Below, in pieces: positions 45,137 to 53,366 of a DNA stretch of 64,000 nt. The notes under the pieces were generated by a model. That model had not been told where the DNA came from. It ran no database searches and saw nothing but the letters and a program-made list of their open reading frames with translations. The translations under genes were made by a program, and so were the position numbers. Every line of letters starts with the position of its first letter. Position 1 is the first letter of the stretch. Origin of the DNA: UBA6244 sp963676875 (GTDB lineage Bacteria; Bacteroidota; Bacteroidia; Bacteroidales; F082); assembly GCA_963676875.1 (NCBI GenBank), contig OY781436.1, forward strand, positions 2,542,001-2,606,000, in the 5' to 3' direction.

Positions 45137-48100
45137 ATGAAAAAATCCATTTTATTATTGATTGCGATTTTCAGTGCACTTTTTATGAGTGCACAAATTC
45201 AAAACACGGCCATCAAACAGATTCAAAACGATACTACTCAGTTTGGTGTCAACTTACCTTCCGGAACTATTGTTCGTGATATGACAACGAATAGCCTTTA
45301 TTCGCTTGATAGTGCTGCCATAGCAACCCTATCCCTAAGCACGGCTTATACAACAAAGTTGAACGAAGAATTTGACAGTGATACCATTCGCACAAAGCAA
45401 ATAGGATATGAAAGTGATGGGCAGTCTGACTATTTTTTTATTAACGTTGATCCTGAAGACAATCAATTAGGTATTTACAATAGTGATGAAGGTTATTATC
45501 TTTTAAAAACAACCGATAATCCAGGCATAGAAATGGAAAGTTTTTACCCCCATTACATAACAGGCGGGATATTATCTGAAATCACAAGTTTATCGATTAA
45601 CGGCATTTCCGCTGCTAATGAGCCTTTTAAAGTCGATGCGGGAACAAGGGGACATATAACTTATACAGATTATGGAGAGGATGCAAATTCAATATTTGAT
45701 CTTGTAGTAACTGATAAAAGTGAGGATGAATTTGGAACTTGCTCACTTTTTATGGCACCTGAAGAAGGTACGACTCTATCCAGCACGACATATGCTAACA
45801 TGATGTCCAAGTTAAAGTTGAACAGCGCTGGGTTTGACTTAGGATCTGGCGACCCGTATTATCCAGAAGCGAGAATACACTCATCTAGTGGATCGAGGCC
45901 AAGTATTGAATATAATGCAGGTGTACATACATTTAGGGGAAACGTTGGGATTAACATTTCTCCTGCGTCTGACGAACCATTCAATCTTTATGCTGAAGAC
46001 AGAGGCTATTTTAAATTAAATGATGACGACCACTATCTGGCACAGGAATTCTACACTGAAGATGTAGGAGGCGACGGCTTCGGAACACTCTTAATGAAGG
46101 CTAACCCCGAAGAAGGCTTTATTGCTACATCAATTCAGCAGGACGGACTTTTTGTAAGTCAGCTTAGTTCCACCTTTTCAGGGCTTTATTATAGTGGAAC
46201 TTATGATGCAACAAACATAATGTTATACGCAGAAGCTCAACAAGACAGGATATACTACAAAGCTGGAAGCCATAGATTTGAGGGGAATATAGGAGTTAAT
46301 TGTATACCTGAGTCTGAAGAGCCCTTTAAAGTCGACGCCGATACAAGAGGATATGCCAAGCTAACAGATAATGAAAGTTACCTATCATACAAATTTTACA
46401 CTGAAGATGTAGGAGGTGACGGGTTCGGGGAAATTACAATGGCTGCTAATCCAGAAGAAGGGATCTATAATGAGGTAGGAAGAGGAAATGAGGTTTCGAT
46501 ATTTACAGTGTCTCCTGGAAGGGTATACCTTGCTAGTGAAGGTGATAATAGCACACTGTACTTTAACCTTTTAGCAAGTTCTGATAAGATACAATATCGT
46601 GCAGGGACACATGAGTTTACAGGAAATACGGAGGTTCATGGTGACATTAGCAAATTTACCGGAGTGCAGGGAGACGCATGTGTTGTCAACAATAATTACG
46701 GATTTATAGACTGCTCGTCTGTTGATCCTGGCAATGTGTGGGTAAAAGTTACGGGTAACAAAACAGCGTACTATTCTACTGGATTAAGAGTGCAGATAGT
46801 CGCAGATGGAGGAGATGCAATAGAATTTGCTACTGTGGAAAGTGTGTCCTTTGATGGGTCTAATACCACCATAGTATTTACAAGCGACGTAAACCTTTTA
46901 TGGGATGAATATGGAGACGAGCAAATAAGTTGTTCCACTCAAAGCCCGATAGGAGCTAATTTAGCTATTGGGTATGGAACTGAGACTACAGGCCTTTATT
47001 CTTCGGCATTTGGCTATGGAACAAAAGCTTCAGGATCGGTGTCCTGTGCAATGGGCTATAAAACAGAAGCAGGAGAACTTTATTCCTTTGCAGGAGGATA
47101 TCTCTCTACGGCATCTGGAGATAAATCTTTGGCGTTTGGAAGCAGAACTGAAGCCTCCGGCAGCTCGTCTATTGCAATAGGGTCTCGCACTGTCGCGTCA
47201 GGCACAAGTTCATATGCTGAGGGAAGTAATTCTGTAGCGTCAGGAAACACAGCACACGCAGAAGGACTTGCAGCTCATGCGATTGGGGACTACTCACATT
47301 CGGAAGGAGGGTACACTTCCGCTGAAGGAGATTATTCGCACGCTGAGGGTATTCATACAATAGCCAGTGGATCTATTGCACATGCGGAGGGGCATTATAC
47401 AGTGGCAAGTGGCATGTATTCTCATGCTGAAGGAAATACAGCCACAGCCTCCGGCGAATCATCTCATGCTCAAGGACGTCAGACAGTGGCCTCAGGAATC
47501 TCCTCCAGTGCCACAGGGCGTCAGACAACAGCTTCTGGAGGCTATTCTCATGCTCAAGGATTTTATACAACAGCATCCGGTGAAAGTGCTTACGCGGCAG
47601 GAATGTATTCAAATGCGTCTGGGGACTATTCTTACGCTTCTGGTGTTGGGTATAATGCTACGCAGTGTCCCACAGCCGTAGGTCGGGCAACGTTTGTGCA
47701 CCAAGAGGTTGAAGTTTCCCAGTTTTCTAAATATGCAGAAGGTGACAATTCAGCAATTCTGGGAGGTAAGAATAACGCCACAACCATAGGCGCTATTAAT
47801 AGTGTAGTTTTAGGAGGTTCCGGCCAAACGGCAACAAGGCCTAACACGGCGTATGCTCAAAACATTGAGAACTCCGGAGGCCATTATGATGCCATCAAAA
47901 CCATCACGGCAAACTACACTACCACGACAAATGATTACAGCGTACTTTCTAATTCTGCTACCGATATAAGTGTGACCTTGCAAAGTGATAGCGAAAACAC
48001 AGGGCAAACACTAAGGTTTTACAATTACAATTCATCTGGCAATTTGAATATAGTTGGTAATTATTATGGTGCAGGTTGTAATACCGCAACGCTTGCCCCC

Positions 48101-48184
48101 GGAGGAAGTATAATTATCCAATTTGACGGCACCGCATGGGCGGTATTTTCAAGCAATAACATGACTTATACTAACTGCCCATAG
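45137..48184 (+). CDS. Long fibre/adhesin with YadA-type head repeats
   Basis: A 1,015-residue protein with a signal peptide (LLLIAIFSALFMSAQIQ). Three related modules of about 115 residues begin with (D/E/N)EPF(K/N) at residues about 162, 280 and 395; modules 2 and 3 share FYTEDVGGDGFG. Residues about 607-850 are some 17 YadA head repeats of 14 residues (SxAxGxxTxASGxx), which form trimeric beta-rolls. The C terminus resembles the end module of phage tail fibres of Bacteroidota (...GQTLRFYN...LAPGGSIIIQFDGTAWAVFSS). It probably binds the host receptor. The signal peptide implies export before assembly. ATG 45137 is chosen over upstream in-frame codons because it starts the signal peptide. 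Confidence 0.7.
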   Translation: MKKSILLLIAIFSALFMSAQIQNTAIKQIQNDTTQFGVNLPSGTIVRDMTTNSLYSLDSAAIATLSLSTAYTTKLNEEFDSDTIRTKQIGYESDGQSDYFFINVDPEDNQLGIYNSDEGYYLLKTTDNPGIEMESFYPHYITGGILSEITSLSINGISAANEPFKVDAGTRGHITYTDYGEDANSIFDLVVTDKSEDEFGTCSLFMAPEEGTTLSSTTYANMMSKLKLNSAGFDLGSGDPYYPEARIHSSSGSRPSIEYNAGVHTFRGNVGINISPASDEPFNLYAEDRGYFKLNDDDHYLAQEFYTEDVGGDGFGTLLMKANPEEGFIATSIQQDGLFVSQLSSTFSGLYYSGTYDATNIMLYAEAQQDRIYYKAGSHRFEGNIGVNCIPESEEPFKVDADTRGYAKLTDNESYLSYKFYTEDVGGDGFGEITMAANPEEGIYNEVGRGNEVSIFTVSPGRVYLASEGDNSTLYFNLLASSDKIQYRAGTHEFTGNTEVHGDISKFTGVQGDACVVNNNYGFIDCSSVDPGNVWVKVTGNKTAYYSTGLRVQIVADGGDAIEFATVESVSFDGSNTTIVFTSDVNLLWDEYGDEQISCSTQSPIGANLAIGYGTETTGLYSSAFGYGTKASGSVSCAMGYKTEAGELYSFAGGYLSTASGDKSLAFGSRTEASGSSSIAIGSRTVASGTSSYAEGSNSVASGNTAHAEGLAAHAIGDYSHSEGGYTSAEGDYSHAEGIHTIASGSIAHAEGHYTVASGMYSHAEGNTATASGESSHAQGRQTVASGISSSATGRQTTASGGYSHAQGFYTTASGESAYAAGMYSNASGDYSYASGVGYNATQCPTAVGRATFVHQEVEVSQFSKYAEGDNSAILGGKNNATTIGAINSVVLGGSGQTATRPNTAYAQNIENSGGHYDAIKTITANYTTTTNDYSVLSNSATDISVTLQSDSENTGQTLRFYNYNSSGNLNIVGNYYGAGCNTATLAPGGSIIIQFDGTAWAVFSSNNMTYTNCP
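46955..47680 (+). repeat. Coding tandem repeats of 42 bases (YadA head repeats)
   Basis: About 17 degenerate units of 42 bases each encode one 14-residue YadA repeat. Several units are close enough in DNA sequence to allow slippage or recombination. Confidence 0.8.
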
Positions 48185-48186
48185 TA

Positions 48187-48738
48187 ATGAGAAAAGCACT
48201 GTATTTCATATTATTTCTTTTTCTGGTTGCTTGCGTACCGGTAAATCATTTGGCATGGGTTAGATATACTGTGCCAGCCGGTGAGAACATCTCCATTCCA
48301 AGAGCCCAAATACCGCTTGTTAGCGCAGCTAGTTTTAGCTTTAAGACTAACAACACATGGCGATGGGAAAAACCGGAGCCGTCAGGGTTTTCAAAAATTG
48401 CCGGTATATTTTGGTTTAAAAGTCATTACACATCTGCAAGGTTAGTCTTTGATGGGGAAAAATTGGGATACTATTTTTATGTCAATGGTGTGTCTCCTAT
48501 GCAAAACCCAAAACAAATGGGTAGGCTGATACCTGTTAAAATCCCGCATATCTACTACTGTAAAACCGGATGGGAAAACGATAGTCTATTCATTCACCTG
48601 TCAGACGGAAACGGATATGATACCACCGTTCGATACCCTTCAAAACAACCCATATACCCGGCCTCATTTGATCAGCCCTGGGTGGGAGGCCAATATACCA
48701 TAGACCATAACTGGATTGTACCTATTAAACTCAATTAG
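48187..48738 (+). CDS. Putative lipoprotein, 183 residues
   Basis: A signal peptide with a lipobox (LFLVAC) and a beta-rich mature domain. It sits between the fibre and the lysis cluster. Candidates are an outer-membrane spanin-like partner or a receptor-masking lipoprotein; neither is shown by sequence. Confidence 0.5.
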   Translation: MRKALYFILFLFLVACVPVNHLAWVRYTVPAGENISIPRAQIPLVSAASFSFKTNNTWRWEKPEPSGFSKIAGIFWFKSHYTSARLVFDGEKLGYYFYVNGVSPMQNPKQMGRLIPVKIPHIYYCKTGWENDSLFIHLSDGNGYDTTVRYPSKQPIYPASFDQPWVGGQYTIDHNWIVPIKLN

Positions 48739-48739
48739 C

Positions 48740-49090
48740 ATGTCGCAAGAAACAACAAAAAAGACTATTTCGATATCTGCTGCCACCTTTCTTGTTATCC
48801 TCTCGATGGTGGCCACTTTCATCTTCACGGCCATGACCTTAAAGGGTGAACGTGATAACCGGATAACAGAAACTGCCACCAAAGTAGAAAATCACGAGAG
48901 CAGGATTGTAAGCATTGAGTCAACGCTCAAGACCTTCGATAAATCCGAGGTAGCGGTTTTAAAGGCCAACATTGCCACCATGAGCAATAGCATGGAAGAG
49001 ATGAAAAAGGAGACGGCCAAATACCGCGAAGAGCAGCAACGCTTTTATAGGAAAATGGCTGCAAAGCTGGGTTTCACATTTGACGAGTAG
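48740..49090 (+). CDS. Membrane-anchored coiled-coil protein of the lysis cluster
   Basis: A 116-residue protein: transmembrane helix at residues about 13-35, then a coiled coil (ITETATKVENHESRIVSIE...). The plan resembles XhlA-type holin accessories or inner-membrane spanins. Next to a holin-like gene and an endopeptidase. Confidence 0.5.
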   Translation: MSQETTKKTISISAATFLVILSMVATFIFTAMTLKGERDNRITETATKVENHESRIVSIESTLKTFDKSEVAVLKANIATMSNSMEEMKKETAKYREEQQRFYRKMAAKLGFTFDE

Positions 49091-49094
49091 CACC

Positions 49095-49337
49095 ATGGAA
49101 AAGGCCGGAAAATTATTCTCCTACATGCTCAAGCGCTGGATGTCCAAAAGTCCCAGGTTGTTTGTGGCCTTTCAATGGGTGGCCACCATCATCGTTTTGG
49201 TCGCTTCCATTGTTCTGGCCATTCCCGGCACACCTATTTGGGTATCAACTGCCGCTCCCATGGTCATTGCCTTTTTTTCCGGTGTTGGCCTCAGCTCAAA
49301 ATTAACTACTACAGACACATCCATCATAGACAACTAA
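49095..49337 (+). CDS. Holin-like protein
   Basis: An 80-residue protein with two hydrophobic segments (about 25-46 and 50-68) and charged ends, the common holin topology. The ATG at 49095 is chosen. It lies two genes before the M15A peptidase, the usual lysis order. Confidence 0.5.
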   Translation: MEKAGKLFSYMLKRWMSKSPRLFVAFQWVATIIVLVASIVLAIPGTPIWVSTAAPMVIAFFSGVGLSSKLTTTDTSIIDN

Positions 49338-49361
49338 TTACTAACTAAATTATTCATTCCC

Positions 49362-49721
49362 ATGAAGCTATCAAAAAAAATCATTTCAGAGTTTTCCGAA
49401 TTCCTGGACAAGATCATTCCCTTAAAAGGATTGATGGAATCTTTCGATGGTATCGCCATCAGAACCGTCCTTAGCCTGTTGAACAACAATTATGGCAAAC
49501 TCATCCCGGATGAGCTCACGCCCAGGATCGAAGCGTTTTTGTCCGCCCTTATGATCGAGGACTGGAATTTGGCCGGCTCACGCTTGTCGGAGCTGCTGGC
49601 CCTGATCATCAACACCCCATTTATTGATGGAACCCAGGAGGAGATCGACACCTTTAACATGATCATCAGCATGCTTGTTGAGAAAATTCAGGCCTGGATC
49701 GAACACAAAAAGCAGCAATAA
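49362..49721 (+). CDS. Helical protein in the lysis cluster, 119 residues
   Basis: All-helical with no membrane segment. Ends one base before the GTG start of the endopeptidase. No family recognised. Confidence 0.45.
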   Translation: MKLSKKIISEFSEFLDKIIPLKGLMESFDGIAIRTVLSLLNNNYGKLIPDELTPRIEAFLSALMIEDWNLAGSRLSELLALIINTPFIDGTQEEIDTFNMIISMLVEKIQAWIEHKKQQ

Positions 49722-49722
49722 G

Positions 49723-50235
49723 GTGAAACGTTATCCCCTGTCAGATCATTTTTACCTGGACGAGCTTGTCCCCCCTGAAATGCTATATCATTTTGGAGAA
49801 GCTGCCCGGTGGTTTGTACGCCCCCAGGTGATTGATGTGCTTGAAGGTTTGCGCCGAAGGTTTGGCCCTGTCACGGTGAACAACTGGTCGCAATGGGGAA
49901 AAGTCAGCCCCGGTCAGTTCCTGTTGTTCCCGCTTGAGCAAAAGCAAAAATACTTCACCCAGTCCGGGTTGAGGCAGTTTTTTGTCATTGATCAGGATGG
50001 GGAGTTGATCAAGAATCCAACAGGTGCTGATTTTAGCATGCACAAATATGGTCTGGCTGCTGATGCGAAACTTAAGAATGCCACCGCTGATGAAGTACGC
50101 CGGGACATTCAAAAACATTTTCATTCTACCTACAAGCCCCTGGGCTTGACTACCATCGAAGCCAACACAAAAGGCTGGCTTCACCTGGATTGTCGCAATA
50201 CCAACCAGGATGAGTTACTCATAGTTTATCCGTAA
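49723..50235 (+). CDS. Peptidase M15A-type endolysin
   Basis: A 170-residue zinc peptidase. The zinc ligands fit the M15A pattern: His107-x-x-G-x-A-x-Asp114 (SMHKYGLAADAKL) and His154-x-Asp156 (GWLHLDCR). The family cuts peptide cross-links in peptidoglycan; phage members act as endolysins. GTG at 49723 directly follows the previous stop; an in-frame ATG at 49675 overlaps that gene and is less likely. No signal peptide, so a holin is needed. Confidence 0.8.
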   Translation: MKRYPLSDHFYLDELVPPEMLYHFGEAARWFVRPQVIDVLEGLRRRFGPVTVNNWSQWGKVSPGQFLLFPLEQKQKYFTQSGLRQFFVIDQDGELIKNPTGADFSMHKYGLAADAKLKNATADEVRRDIQKHFHSTYKPLGLTTIEANTKGWLHLDCRNTNQDELLIVYP

Positions 50236-50249
50236 AAAAAAATAATCAC

Positions 50250-50429
50250 ATGGCACGAAGAAGAAATCGGGGCGAACGATATCCCACCATCAGGGTGACT
50301 TTCCGTGATGGCACAACCAAAGAAATGCTACTCATGGGAGATTCCTCCACGGGAAAATCCATACGCGTGATGCTTGACAAGGAGCAGATGTACCTTAGAA
50401 AGGATCAGATCACCTACAACCTAAAGTAG
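50250..50429 (+). CDS. 59-residue basic beta-type protein
   Basis: The frame begins ATGGCACGAAGAAG and fills the gap between the endolysin and the next ATG, which follows its TAG immediately. Basic N terminus (ARRRNRGERY), then strand-like sequence. Unknown function. Confidence 0.5.
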   Translation: MARRRNRGERYPTIRVTFRDGTTKEMLLMGDSSTGKSIRVMLDKEQMYLRKDQITYNLK

Positions 50430-50711
50430 ATGCCGGAGCTGATAACAGGCTTGATATTGGTGATATACATGCTGATCTTCATGCTTGGTGTTTATCTGGC
50501 CTTCTACATTTTGTATCTCAACCATTCAATTCATATTCAAATTCAAATTCTAAATTTTATTCACATGGCAAAAATGACCAAAAAGAAGCTTTCCTCCATG
50601 GGGAGTGAGATTATGAGCGCGGCCAAACGCGTGCGCAAAGCCCATCCAAAAATGAAATGGCAGGATTGTGTAAAGAAGGCCGCCAAGGAGTTCAAACGCA
50701 AAAAATCCTAA
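50430..50711 (+). CDS. Membrane segment plus basic DNA-binding-like domain (one or two genes)
   Basis: As a 93-residue product it has a strongly hydrophobic N terminus (residues 5-32), then a basic helical part with the pattern AAKRVRKAHPKMKWQDCVKKAA, like short basic motifs found in proteins of several tailless dsDNA viruses. A second in-frame ATG at 50565, in the same TTCACATGGCA-type context as the ATG at 50250, could give a separate 48-residue basic protein. Either form might condense viral DNA near a membrane; inference. Confidence 0.45.
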   Translation: MPELITGLILVIYMLIFMLGVYLAFYILYLNHSIHIQIQILNFIHMAKMTKKKLSSMGSEIMSAAKRVRKAHPKMKWQDCVKKAAKEFKRKKS

Positions 50712-50713
50712 CC

Positions 50714-51118
50714 ATGACCAAAGCGATCGTAGGAAAAATTACCGACAAGTCAACCGGTGAGCCCATATGGAACGCGCATATTGTGTTCACAGATGATCAA
50801 GGTAACCCGTACAGCCCCTTAATGGGCACTGTTAGTGATATCGACGGTAATTTTTCCTTCGATACACTGGGGGGTTACACACTCAAAATTACGCACCTGA
50901 GCTATCAGGATGTTATTGTTCCCATCGACATTACTGCTTTTCAGTCCGATGGCGGGTATCAGGCCTATTTTGATATCAAAATGGTCACCGGATCAAATAC
51001 CCTGCCCGAGGTTGTTATCAAGCCACAGCAAAGCTGGTGGGAAAAGAACCGCTATTGGCTGATGGGTGCCCTTGGGGTGGGGATCATGGGATATTTCATC
51101 ACCGCAAACAACAAATAA
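50714..51118 (+). CDS. Carboxypeptidase-regulatory-like domain protein with C-terminal membrane helix
   Basis: A 134-residue protein. Residues 1-95 match the CarboxypepD_reg beta-sandwich pattern common in Bacteroidota surface proteins (VGKITDKSTGEPIWNAHI...GNFSFDT). A membrane helix (about 113-130) follows. No signal peptide, so the topology is likely tail-anchored. It neighbours a larger protein with the same domain. Confidence 0.6.
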   Translation: MTKAIVGKITDKSTGEPIWNAHIVFTDDQGNPYSPLMGTVSDIDGNFSFDTLGGYTLKITHLSYQDVIVPIDITAFQSDGGYQAYFDIKMVTGSNTLPEVVIKPQQSWWEKNRYWLMGALGVGIMGYFITANNK

Positions 51119-51119
51119 T

Positions 51120-51902
51120 ATGTTACAAGAAGTTTTTGGTACCATTACCAATGCGATAACCCATCAGGCCATGGAAGGTGTGGCTTTATATCGGGCGGAT
51201 AAATCCGGTGGTTTTGAATACCACGCTGCCGAGGATCGCAACACGATATCACCCATACTAACTAACATCAATGGTTACTACGAGGCGCTACTGGATGATG
51301 ATTATCCCTGTTTGGTGGCCTTGTATGTCGGCTTTGAAAATGAAATAGGCATGGTGGGTGAGTGGACTGCGCAGCCACAAATGTTGAATTTTGAGATGAC
51401 ACCTGTTGCAACCAATAACAGCTCAAGCCCGGGCAATCCAAGAGGTGGACAGCATGAAACCCCGATAGCAGAGCAGAAGGTCTATGGCGTGGTCACCAAT
51501 GAGCAGGGTGTTCCCATCGAAGGGGTTCAGTTTTTCAATATTTCCGGCAAGGTGAACATTACGGCCATCGATCCGGACACGGTGGAGGCTACGCCCGTAG
51601 CAACCAGCGATGCATCCGGTCAGTACCAGGCAAAAGTCACATCGGGAAAAAGCTGCCTGGTGGCCTATGCTCCCGGGTACGACCTTCTAAGGCAGTGCCT
51701 TTTGATTTTCCAGTCCACTCCAAAAAAACTTGACTTTGTACTTCCTTTAGCTAACGCGGTGGATGATCCCGGTGGGCAGGATGATCCAACCAATGATTTA
51801 ATCCCGGATACAAACCTAACCAATACAGCATCACTTGGAGGAGGAAACCTCATATGGTTGATGCTTTTGGGTGTTGGTTTGGCTTTGGTGTTAAAGAAGT
51901 AG
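51120..51902 (+). CDS. Two carboxypeptidase-regulatory-like domains, tail-anchored
   Basis: A 260-residue protein with two domains of the same type (VFGTITNAITHQAMEGVALY and VYGVVTNEQGVPIEGVQFF), a G/P/D-rich linker and a C-terminal hydrophobic helix (LIWLMLLGVGLALVL) followed by KK. The ATG 51120 begins two bases after the previous stop. Possibly spikes or membrane stalks of the particle. Confidence 0.6.
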   Translation: MLQEVFGTITNAITHQAMEGVALYRADKSGGFEYHAAEDRNTISPILTNINGYYEALLDDDYPCLVALYVGFENEIGMVGEWTAQPQMLNFEMTPVATNNSSSPGNPRGGQHETPIAEQKVYGVVTNEQGVPIEGVQFFNISGKVNITAIDPDTVEATPVATSDASGQYQAKVTSGKSCLVAYAPGYDLLRQCLLIFQSTPKKLDFVLPLANAVDDPGGQDDPTNDLIPDTNLTNTASLGGGNLIWLMLLGVGLALVLKK

Positions 51903-51910
51903 AAGGGTAG

Positions 51911-52705
51911 ATGAATCAGTTTGAGACCAACAAAGAAATTGAACAGTTTGTCAAGGCCAAGCTTCAAAAAGGCGAGGCTTTTACGGATAAAGATATTGCC
52001 TACATGCTGGGGCATGAGGGCAGCGGCGGACAAGGTAAGCATGGCGCTAAGGGTGAGGGATTGTTATATCAATTCTTCACCCCCTTGTTTATTTGTGAGC
52101 TCATGTGGAAGCTTGCCCTACATCACGGATATGATGGTGGATATGTGCTTGAACCATCGGTAGCCACGGGGCGCATGTTGCAACACGCACCCGATAAAAG
52201 CAGGTGCGTAGGCTTTGAAATTGATCCAACCCTGGGTCAGATTGCCCAGCTGGCCTTCCCTGAGGCAAAAATATACTTCAAGGGGTGTGATCACCCGTAC
52301 TTTAAGGAGCGAACTCCCTATTTTGAGACTGCCTTTATGGCTCCCGATCGGTTTGCCTCCCGCTTGCCATTAAAGGATTTAACCTGGCTTAATGAATACC
52401 CCTTTTCTCTGGTTATAGGCAATCCCCCTTATGGAAAGCATAAGAACTTTTATTCCGGGTACTTTAAGAATCCAAAGTTTGCCCAAATCGAAATGTTTTT
52501 CATGTACTATGGTTTGCTCATGCTTAAACCCGGTGGTCTGATGGTTTATTTGACCAGCTCTAATTTTATGCGCCGGGGGCTGGCCTATCAAAACGAAAAA
52601 CAAAAACTTTCCCACATTGCCACCTTCGTGGATGCCTACCGGCTGCCACCGGTTTTTGCTTCCACGCAGGTTCCAACGGACATTCTCATATTTAAACGCA
52701 AATAA
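51911..52705 (+). CDS. DNA adenine-N6 methyltransferase
   Basis: A 264-residue SAM-dependent methyltransferase. The SAM region is VLEPSVATGRML and the catalytic motif is N171-P-P-Y (VIGNPPYGKH). No target-recognition domain or linked restriction gene is seen, so it is probably an orphan enzyme protecting viral DNA. It sits 0.7 kb before a giant helicase, similar in content to the DarB methylase-helicase of P1, but as separate genes. Confidence 0.8.
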   Translation: MNQFETNKEIEQFVKAKLQKGEAFTDKDIAYMLGHEGSGGQGKHGAKGEGLLYQFFTPLFICELMWKLALHHGYDGGYVLEPSVATGRMLQHAPDKSRCVGFEIDPTLGQIAQLAFPEAKIYFKGCDHPYFKERTPYFETAFMAPDRFASRLPLKDLTWLNEYPFSLVIGNPPYGKHKNFYSGYFKNPKFAQIEMFFMYYGLLMLKPGGLMVYLTSSNFMRRGLAYQNEKQKLSHIATFVDAYRLPPVFASTQVPTDILIFKRK

Positions 52706-52713
52706 CAACGACC

Positions 52714-52917
52714 ATGAGCAAAAATAACATCGAAGATAAGCTTAGAGAAGAAATTCTTTTGCAGTTAAAAAAAGTAACGCCTGCCAACTCGCCTCATGTT
52801 TTCAATCGCATTCAGGGCAATTATCCTGCCCTGGAGCAGCAAATCATTGAAACGGTCATCACCACGGGCATGCAACCTTCGGCCATCATACCTCAAATTG
52901 AAATGGAGGGAAACTAA
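52714..52917 (+). CDS. 67-residue protein between methylase and helicase
   Basis: A charged helical protein (NIEDKLREEILLQLKKV). Two bases from the next gene. Unknown. Confidence 0.45.
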   Translation: MSKNNIEDKLREEILLQLKKVTPANSPHVFNRIQGNYPALEQQIIETVITTGMQPSAIIPQIEMEGN

Positions 52918-52919
52918 GG

Positions 52920-53357
52920 ATGAATAGCCCGGCATATTATCGTGCCCGTCTGCACCTGATACAACAGCTTATTCTCGGGGTGAAGGATGATGGCACAAAA
53001 AATAATGACAGTACAGTACTAAAAAGCGGCACCATCCCCACGGGATTGTTGCAAGGGAAAAATGAATACCAGGTTGTAAGTGAGCTCATGGAGCTAACAG
53101 ATTTCAGCAATGATCCCCTGACCTTTGCCGAGCTTACCACCTGGAACACCTGGTTTGCCATGCATCCCGAGAAAGTGGCCGGGGAGGAAAAAGTCACCAC
53201 CTCTTTGCAGTTTCCCATCACCATTGTGGGCACCAGGGCGGATATTGAAAAGGCCGTTCACAGGACTTTGGATGAGCAACCCGGGGGCAGGCCAATGAAG
53301 GAGATAGAAATGGAGGCCCTGGCCTTGGAAATCGAACTGGAATTACTCGAACTTTAA
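52920..53357 (+). CDS. 145-residue protein with C-terminal LELELL motif
   Basis: A mostly helical protein whose end, MEALALEIELELLEL, nearly repeats the end of the large helicase that follows. The motif is amphipathic and acidic. The rest has no recognised family. The shared tag suggests the two proteins dock to the same partner. Confidence 0.55.
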   Translation: MNSPAYYRARLHLIQQLILGVKDDGTKNNDSTVLKSGTIPTGLLQGKNEYQVVSELMELTDFSNDPLTFAELTTWNTWFAMHPEKVAGEEKVTTSLQFPITIVGTRADIEKAVHRTLDEQPGGRPMKEIEMEALALEIELELLEL

Positions 53358-53366
53358 TATTTATAA

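Noticed and set aside
46955..47680. Regular repeats that could suggest a CRISPR array
   Set aside because: The 42-base units are all in frame, encode the YadA 14-residue repeat and have no unique spacers.
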